Below are positions 57,242 to 64,000 of a stretch of DNA of 64,000 bases, in pieces. The position numbers and the translations under genes are program-made. This DNA is from Coriolopsis trogii. Taxonomy: Eukaryota; Basidiomycota; Agaricomycetes; Polyporales; Polyporaceae. Positions within the stretch are counted from its first letter, which is position 1. Every line of letters begins with the position of its first letter. The stretch covers positions 682,001 through 746,000 of the forward strand of contig JAHYIO010000003.1 in assembly GCA_020543525.1 (NCBI GenBank), in the 5' to 3' direction. Below the pieces are notes generated by a model. The model was given only the letters and a program-made list of their open reading frames with translations. It was not told the DNA's origin and made no database searches.

Positions 57242-58592
57242 CAGTGTAACTGTTGGCGTGGAAGAGCTGTGTACTAATAAGATAAGATCGAGGATTGTGG
57301 CGCCAGTAGGCAGCGCCCACTAGCCGATGTCCGAGTGATGTGAGGGATATTTCTTATGTCAGCGAGTAGATTACTCTTATCTCTCTGATTGCGATTATCT
57401 ATCCACGAGACGATTAGATTACTGCCCAGCGCCTCAAGTTGTGCGGTCGAGGCTGGTCCATCGCCTATATCTTTCTCTCATCTAAGCGACTCATGGGTGA
57501 TCTCAATGTTAACCGGCACTGGTCTCTGACTGTGTTCAACGGTCCTGCGATGGTCGTCTACCTCCGCACATGGAAGGGTCCATAATCAATGGAAAAAGAG
57601 ATTGAAAGTGCAAAACTATTCCTAGTCAGAATCTCCCAGTCCTCATGGGCTGTCACCAAAATATCGAGCACCTGGCCGTGGACGCCGCCGAGGGTCTGAG
57701 TCGCTAGTGTAAGTAGGTAGGGGATAGATCTCATTGTTCTGCCTGATTTAAACTGATCCTACACATCTTATAGGCTTTCTCTTGAGTTGTATTGGTGCTT
57801 ATGCGATTTTCCTCAGGACATACTGACCAAATGTGAGTCCTCGTGCAGTGATCAGAGTCCAGTAGCGGTAGCATCCTACCCGGAGATGTGGGCGTCAATA
57901 CGCTCTCTCTGGGTGCTTCAGGCCTACATTCTACAGAGTTTTCAATGTATCTCCTCACACAGCCTCATTCTCTGTGAACAATTCTTACAGTGGGCTGAGG
58001 ACAACATGGCTAGTATTTTCCCCAAATCTGAGGCGAATTCTTGGGGCCATTTATGCGCTATGGAAACATGCTCTTTATGTGTGATCAAGGACAAAAATCA
58101 AAATTCTGTTCCCAAGAATTTGTAGAGTAGTAGTATATGTACCATCCTGCTTAGTTTTCATGTCTACAAGCGAATGTGGAAGGAGATATGGGGTGGGCAT
58201 AGGTAGGACCACCGTTATCATGAACGCCAGCCACAGATGAGGGTAAGCCGAGAGATGCCGTGTAATCTTAGGCGTCTTGGGGTCTCTGCGTCAAACATTG
58301 GTCTAGACCAAAAGAGCACGTGCAGAAAGGCCACATCTTATCTTCTTCAATGCCGAACATTGCCGAACGCTATCTAGCGACCAGATAATCTACTTGGACT
58401 GCCGAGAGTGTAGCGCCCCTAAGGCGCTTGGACATCGGCTAGCTTGGTAAGGCGGGCGCTGCCTCCCCCCACTGCCACAGTAGAGTATGGGCCCAGTGCT
58501 CTCTCCCATTGCGCCAAGTTGCTTGGGCTTCAGCTTGCCTCCTACCACTACTCATCCATACCGCTGAGCCGTGCATTTAATTCTCCTCGTCC
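57242..58592. other. Gene-free flank with repeat trace
   Basis: About 1.35 kb between the retrotransposon and the F-box pseudogene. A plus-strand frame at 57787-58125 has no recognisable content. The block at 57263-57317 (with ATAAGATAAGAT and TTGTGGCGCCAGT) resembles 63261-63310, suggesting an old shared repeat. Confidence 0.4.
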
Positions 58593-61183
58593 ATGGAACA
58601 AGCCAAAATCCCCATCGAGCTAGCCGAGAAGGTCATAGACGCAACGTCAGGCCGCTGGGACTCTCCTGGTACTCTCAAGGCCTGTGCGCTCGTCTGCCGT
58701 GTCTGGACAACTCGAAGCCGTCTTCACCTCTTCCGGGAGGTTAAGATTTTCAATCGCGCACAGCTCCAACTCCTGCTTTCAGCATTCCGTTCATCAACCC
58801 CCCTCTGTTCTGTTGTGGAAGGGGTGGAGGTTTGGGGAACCCCTGGGAAGCATTCGGGACTGACTCAGACAGTGCTCACTGTCTTCCTGCACCAGCTCCC
58901 AAATTTACATAGATGGGCACTCGTGAATGTCCCTATGGGGTCCTCGTCACCAGAAGGCAGGATATCCAGGTCTTGTCTTCGGCAATATACAACCATGCAC
59001 ACGCTCTCTCTCTCGTCCGTTAGCTTCGCATCCTCTCTTCAAGCTGTGGCCTTCCTCTGTAGTCTCCCCTCTCTTCGTTCCTTACGCTTAAATTCCATGC
59101 ACCTATCCAATCCCGTCGCGGACATGTCGAGCAATCCTACACCAAGTTTGCGCCTGTCTTCTTTGGAGGCGGTGAGAACCTGTTGACAATGACGTCTATT
59201 GGCCATCCTCTGATCCAGTACGAACAGTACTATTCTGAGGCATCGCTTCAGAATCATCTAGTACATGCCGCTCACAAGACATTGGAGACCGTCGCGCTAT
59301 CAGACCCCTCAGTATTCAGCTTGACGGAACCAGAAGACGATGTGGCAAGTACGTATCACGTCGCATGTCGTCTGCATTGATGGAGATTGACTGTTCTCGA
59401 ATCTCGCCTACAGGATCCTTGATTCCAAAACCTTCGTATCCATCATATTACGGCACATTGCGCACCCTAACATTGCAGCAGGCCCTCCGAGCGAAGAATG
59501 ACATGCCGATGATCCGATATCTAACACAGTCCCTCCGAGACGACTATTTCACAAACATTGCGTCTATCCATATCGTCTTTGTATCTTATAAAGCTCACGT
59601 CTTCAGTCCACTTGACGACAACATGACTAGGTTTCGGAAACTTTGTGACGATCTAGAGCACGCTGTCCTCCAGACATTCTCACCTCAGATTCTCGTCTTC
59701 GAACTACCTGTAGGCAACTGACATACTGCAGCATACTTCATGGCCCAATTACAACCCTTCTTCCCAACCTTGCGTCAAAGAAATGGCTTCCGAGTGGAGT
59801 ATGCGCAAGGTAATTGGTGTCTCACGAACGTTCAGCTGCCTGTCCCATTCCCAGCACTCACATTGAGCAATGACAGGTGATACGCATCTGAAAGATGGCC
59901 ACGTTAAGCCGACCATCTCCCTCTGTCTATCTCCGGACACAACATGGGCGCTCAGCTCAGATACCTCCTCCACAATTCTATGGGACTGTTGAACGGGCAG
60001 TGCCAGAGCTCAGTGGGACCGAGATGTTGATTACTCTGGGACATACACGACATCAATTCCCTTCTCTCCTGATGGTCGGCTATGCGCACGCCCCGGTCTG
60101 ATGGGGGTGCCCTCTCGCAGCTGTGTCGTCATCTGGGATCTCGACAAGAATGAGCACGTCGCAACCCTTGACCTTACAGATCCTGTTGTATATCCCCGTA
60201 CAACGACGCCGCCTGCTCCCGTGATTGACCGAGTCGTAACCGTCATCTGGGAAACGAACGGCACTATTGTTGTCCTTGATACGCCAGCAACACATGTTCC
60301 CCAATCTGCGTCCTGGCACATGACCATTTGGGACTCGACTACGTATGCACTCTGCAAGCGGGTTATGGGCGATGACGAGAGGGCTGTCTCATTCACAGGC
60401 CAGTACATCCCCAACCCGACATACAGGGTATCTCCCAACAGACGTTGGCTGTTATACCCCTACAACAACACATCGTTGCTGTTGGATACAACCACTGGCG
60501 AGCGACACCTCCTGGAAACCCAATGTACAGATCCACCACCAGAGTCATCTGACCGTCTCTGTCCTTGCGAAATCTTGAATGCTGCCTTCATCGATCGTGG
60601 TGACAGCCTTGCCTCATTCTGCCAGTTGTGCTTGACTCTACACCTCTGGGACCTCACGTGCACGCACTCTGCTGGGCCCAGGCTCGGCGAGCCCGAAAAC
60701 AGATAACTTGACAAATCGTCTCTCCCCGGAACCAGCGAGGGCGTGTATCTGCTCGGCGTTTCCTCTGACGGAACGGTGGCCACGTTCTCGTGGCCCTATT
60801 CACGCGGAGACTCCACAGCAAAGCGAATGCTGATGATACCCACGTCACGCTCCTGCGGTGCGGATATGGGCCTTCACCGACATCCGGTCGAGATTCGGGA
60901 GAGAGGCTATGGCGCATTCCTGTCGACTACAGGGGAGCACTTGATTGTCACTTGGAGGGAGGGGATGGATATATACCGAACAAAGGACGGAAAGCGCATG
61001 GCAACCCTTGATATTCCGCATGAGGCGGGTGGCTCTGATTTCCAACAAGTCGTGTTCTCGGAGGACAGTGAGACTATGGTGGTGGGTACTTACTCTGGGT
61101 CAGTACATACGTACCGGCTCCATGAGATTGTTCAATCCGCCGAGAACGAGCACGAGAACGATAAGGAGGCAGAATCTACCTAG
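58593..61183 (+). pseudogene. F-box / beta-propeller gene with three in-frame stops
   Basis: The ATG at 58593 starts an F-box (IPIELAEKVIDATSGRWD ... ACALVCRVWTTRSRLHLFRE), followed by LRR-like segments (LHRWALVNVPM, LPSLRSLRLNSMHL). Introns at 59172-59222, 59351-59414 and 59815-59881 are clean and keep the frame. The second half is WD/propeller-like: PTISLCLSPDTTWALSS, TILWD, IPFSPDGRLCARPG, CVVIWDLDKNEHVATLDL, WHMTIWDSTTYALCKRV and ending FSEDSETMVVGTYSGSVHTY. In the one continuous frame there are three stops: TGA at 59719-59721 (after ELPVGN), TGA at 59990-59992 (after LWDC) and TAA at 60704-60706 (after GEPENR). The sequence stays in frame across each stop, with no indel. Such proteins are substrate receptors of SCF ubiquitin ligases. 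It is most likely a recently dead gene; separate shorter genes or assembly errors are alternatives. Confidence 0.65.
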
Positions 61184-61292
61184 ACATTGCCATTGCATGT
61201 ACGTCTTTGGAAAGTGCGCGTGTAGTTCATGTTACGGAGTTATGGCTGATACGGAGAGCTGAAGGTGCCGACGAATATGTGCAGAAACTATG

Positions 61293-61734
61293 TACAGCTG
61301 TTGCCGAAATTGGTGACCGCGCGACTCCGCACGACGCGCGCGCACTTTTGGCGCGTGAAAATCGAGAGAACAAGAAAAATCATCTGTGGCTCGACATTCA
61401 CTCGTAGCCTCGTAGAAACACTGCAGGATGTGATCTGTACCTCTCCAAATTATGTACAAGCTTTTTGCGAAGCTGTAGACCCCCTCATTGTAAAGATACA
61501 TATGCCAGGTCATGGACATGGACAAGCCCGCCTGCATCGTCGTTTCCGACCACGAATCAGTGCAAAACGCCACAAAAACCTAAGGAACATCAAGTAATAC
61601 ACTCATCTATTTGTCTACATAGTGCTCAGATTTTTCCTAGCTAGGGTCAATGGGATGAGAGTGAATCCATGCTACGCATGTCTGGAGCAGCATAGGCGCC
61701 CATGCAGTTCTACTCAGATGATTCATCCGAGACA
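61293..61734 (+). repeat. Element 1, left inverted arm
   Basis: Inverse of 61985-62424. The outer 400 bp are near identical. Confidence 0.7.
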
Positions 61735-61984
61735 GATACTGCAACTTTATACCCCACTCTTTCTCCAGTTAGAGCTTTATGGTCTGTATGAGGTGCCTCA
61801 GACACTTGTCAAGGCTAATGGGTGACGTCCACCTGCACTCAATCCTCTGACTTTTCAGTGCAATTGAAGGAGCAAGCTAAATGTGTGCAGACACACATCT
61901 CCGAAAGAATACATCTATGCTGACTTCTAACATACATATACAATGGATTTTAGTCAGTTTAGGGGAGTGCAATGGTTTTCTTTG

Positions 61985-62424
61985 TCTCGGAAGGACCATC
62001 TGAGTTGAAATGCTTGAGCGCCTATGCTGCTCCAGACATGCGTAGTATGGATTCACTCTCATCCCATTGACCCTAGCTAGGAAAAATCTGAGCACTATGT
62101 AGACAAATAGATGAGTGTATTACTTGATGTTCCTTAGGTTTTTGTGGCGTTTTGCACTGATTCGTGGTCGGAAACGACGATGCAGGCGGGCTTGTCCATG
62201 TCCATGACCTGGCATATGTATCTTTACAATGAGGGGGTCTACAGCTTTGCAAAAAGCTTGTACATAATTTGGAGAGGTACAGATCACATCCTGCAGTGTT
62301 TCTACGAGGCTACGAGTGAATGTCGAGCCACGGATGATTTTTCTTGTTCTCTCGATTTTCACGCGCCAAAAGTGCGCGCGCGTCGTGCGGAGTCGCGCGG
62401 TCACCAATTTCGGCAACAGCTGTA
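61985..62424 (-). repeat. Element 1, right inverted arm
   Basis: Inverse of 61293-61734. Substitutions I noticed (for example at the CGTGGCTCG/TGTGGCTCG and GCGAA/GCAAA positions) are transitions. Confidence 0.7.
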
Positions 62425-62435
62425 GTAGGTCCTGT

Positions 62436-62698
62436 GTACAGCTGCTTGCGAAAAGTTTGCTCGGAGCGCTGAGTGCACGAAATAAATCCAAAAAATGCCG
62501 AAAAATCGAAAAATGCCTCGATCGCGTTCCTCGCTGCGTATCTCGGGTCGGATAGTATGTTTTGACTCCCTATGCCTTCGTATACCCTCATGTGTACTTC
62601 CCAAGGACGTATGTACATGAATGGAACCCAACCAAAAGCCAGCTCATCCAGCTGATGTGCAAGCGCCCATGCACAGTACACGGAGCCTGCGAGCTTCA
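62436..62698 (+). repeat. Element 2, left inverted arm
   Basis: Inverse of 62976-63238, nearly identical; the shared frame differs at one residue (V/M) near the inner end. Confidence 0.7.
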
Positions 62699-62975
62699 AA
62701 ATCGACGGGGAGCTTGTGAAACTCCCAACGCGACTATTTCGAGGTGCTATTGGAGTGCCAGGCTACTCGTTCCAGGTAAATCAAGAACAGGGAATGCCCA
62801 GGCATGCCTTCCGTAGTCCTGGCTGTCGGAGAGTAGGGAAGTGCCGATCAATGACACTGCGCGACCTTCTGCAACTCTCAAATTCCTTCATGTTTCGCAC
62901 TCAACTTCCTCTCTGATTGTTTTCATGCGCTAAGGGAACTCGATCCAGCCTATTTGGCCTGGGGTGGCTCCGCAA

Positions 62976-63238
62976 TGAAGCTCGCAGGCTCCATGTACTG
63001 TGCATGGGCGCTTGCACATCAGCTGGATGAGCTGGCTTTTGGTTGGGTTCCATTCATGTACATACGTCCTTGGGAAGTACACATGAGGGTATACGAAGGC
63101 ATAGGGAGTCAAAACATACTATCCGACCCGAGATACGCAGCGAGGAACGCGATCGAGGCATTTTTCGATTTTTCGGCATTTTTTGGATTTATTTCGTGCA
63201 CTCAGCGCTCCGAGCAAACTTTTCGCAAGCAGCTGTAC
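62976..63238 (-). repeat. Element 2, right inverted arm
   Basis: Inverse of 62436-62698. Confidence 0.7.
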
Positions 63239-63596
63239 TATTAAATACGCGCGATGAAGCTGGAAGTCGTGTGTGCGTTGATAAGATGAGATGGTTTGTG
63301 GCGCCAGTGAGTGCCACTGCACGTCTCTCTGCATAGACACACCGGACGGTCATTGACTCCTTGACACGTCCTGCAAGACTCAACTACATGCTAGTAAGCA
63401 GTACTGCGCGGCGCCGGCACTGCTGCTGCGTCCCACAGACGATGGCTCTCCGTAAGTATACTCGGCTCAGCCGGCCTTGTCTCTCTCCCGGGCCCCTCCA
63501 CCCACCCGCACACCAGCACGCGATCTCCAACTTCCCCGGGTCGTTGGCCAGCTTGCCCTCCCCCCTCAACTCGATTGATAGCATACCGGCATCGTC
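63239..63596. other. Spacer upstream of the second F-box gene
   Basis: Contains the repeat trace shared with 57263-57317. An ATGGCTCTCC at 63440 followed by a perfect GTAAGTAT donor could be a first exon of the next gene. CT-rich sequence at 63478-63560 looks like a promoter or leader. No independent gene is seen. Confidence 0.4.
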
Positions 63597-64000
63597 ATGC
63601 TCAAACTGACTGAGTTTCCCGATGATATATTGGAGGATATCTTCCACGCCATGCGCGACCTCATATGCTTCCCGGGGGAGAAGTCCATTGTACGTCCCCT
63701 CACTTCCAAATACTACTGTAGACCGCTCACAGATCCCCAGGAGGTGGATGTACGTGTGGATGACGAGTACGGTGGCCAAAAGCAAGCCATTCCCTTATGG
63801 GCCAACGTCATTACCCTTTCCCATGTCTGCAATCACTGGCGCAACCTCATGCTCACCCGGCCGCGACTCTGGACGTTCATCCGCATCACAGGCTCGTTCA
63901 CGAACAGACTCATGGTCAACGAAATGATAGAGAGATCTGGTACCTTCCCGCTCTCTATCCTCATCACCCAATCTACCCAACGCCGGCTCCGGTTGGATAG
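63597..64000 (+). CDS. F-box protein, truncated by the window end
   Basis: The ATG at 63597 starts MLKLTEFPDDILEDIFHAMR, the N-terminal half of an F-box. A 58-nt intron (63689-63741, GTACGT...CCCCAG) joins in phase to EVDVRVDDEYGGQ. The second F-box half follows as WANVITLSHVCNHWRNLMLT and PRLWTFIRI, then ERSGTFPLSILIT. This is the common Agaricomycete F-box-like layout, in which the F-box is followed by a leucine-rich or propeller part, here outside the window. Such proteins select substrates for SCF ubiquitin ligases. It lies in the same direction as the F-box pseudogene 2.4 kb upstream, so the two may be members of a local expansion. Confidence 0.75.
   Translation, partial: MLKLTEFPDDILEDIFHAMRDLICFPGEKSIVRPLTSKYYCRPLTDPQEVDVRVDDEYGGQKQAIPLWANVITLSHVCNHWRNLMLTRPRLWTFIRITGSFTNRLMVNEMIERSGTFPLSILITQSTQRRLRLD

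Larger units (their letters stand above)
61293..62424. mobile_element. Long-inverted-repeat element 1 (TA-CAGCTG ends)
   Basis: Arms at 61293-61734 and about 61985-62424 are inverted copies around a 250-bp centre. The outer 400 bp are nearly identical: the long shared frames differ at only a few bases. The inner 40 bp have diverged to about 80%. The ends read TA-CAGCTGTTGCCG and its inverse, so a TA target duplication flanks CAGCTG termini. No transposase is encoded. It is probably a non-autonomous foldback/MITE-like DNA element. Confidence 0.7.
62436..63238. mobile_element. Long-inverted-repeat element 2 (TA-CAGCTG ends)
   Basis: Two 263-bp inverted arms (62436-62698 and 62976-63238) around a 277-bp centre. 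The ends read TA-CAGCTGCTTGCG and its inverse, sharing TACAGCTG and a GCGAAA/CCGAAA block with element 1, which ends only 11 bp away. The centre contains open frames (for example PTRLFRGAIGVPGYSFQV) that look like a captured coding fragment, but I do not recognise it. Confidence 0.7.

Noticed and set aside
61232..62699. Frames of 90-130 codons in the hairpin elements read as genes
   Set aside because: They occur on both strands of both arms because the arms are inverted copies. None has a recognisable domain or a start shared by all copies.

Overview
The window is nuclear DNA from a filamentous basidiomycete, probably an Agaricomycete of the polypore type. Genes are dense, GC-rich and broken by many introns of about 50-70 nt with GTRNGT donors and CTRAY branch points. 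The gene set fits this: white-collar-2, an RNAi RNA-dependent RNA polymerase, a DASH-complex Dad3, F-box proteins and a chromodomain Ty3/gypsy retrotransposon. The order or genus is an inference from overall resemblance only.

Layout. 0.6-4.2 kb: meiotic HORMA protein Hop1 (-). 4.3-6.3 kb: TRAPP subunit Trs23/TRAPPC4 and a small coiled-coil protein of unknown function (+). 6.3-7.7 kb: one doubtful acidic ORF and a decayed old-yellow-enzyme gene. 7.8-21.9 kb: three minus-strand genes in a row, glutaminyl cyclase, RNA-dependent RNA polymerase and a 7.5-kb phosphatidylinositol 4-kinase (Stt4). 22.4-24.0 kb: a Ser/Thr kinase (+). 24.0-30.5 kb is gene-poor and holds only one BTB/POZ-like protein, possibly related to the clampless1 (Clp1) group. 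30.5-34.2 kb: Dad3 (+), Arp2/3 subunit Arc40/ARPC1 (-) and a GNAT-like protein (+). 35.1-42.0 kb: a giant kinesin (+). 43.0-50.1 kb: a short-chain dehydrogenase with a mitochondrial-type leader (+), then inositol-pentakisphosphate 2-kinase, white-collar-2 and a Zn(2)Cys(6) regulator (all -).

From 50.5 kb on, mobile and decaying DNA takes over. A complete 6,715-bp Ty3/gypsy chromovirus (50522-57236, minus orientation) has two identical 310-bp LTRs, a CCAGC target duplication, intact gag and pol, a candidate -1 frameshift site at the gag/pol junction and a leader arrangement predicting self-primed reverse transcription. It is followed by an F-box/beta-propeller gene with three in-frame stop codons, two adjacent long-inverted-repeat elements that both end in TA-CAGCTG, and the start of a second F-box gene cut by the window end.

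Several genes serve the cell skeleton and chromosome handling (Hop1, Dad3, kinesin, ARPC1), and two serve inositol-lipid and inositol-phosphate metabolism (Stt4, Ipk1). I see no biosynthetic gene cluster, no tRNA or rRNA gene and no clearly new multi-gene system. The most unusual material is the mobile-element region at 50-63 kb.
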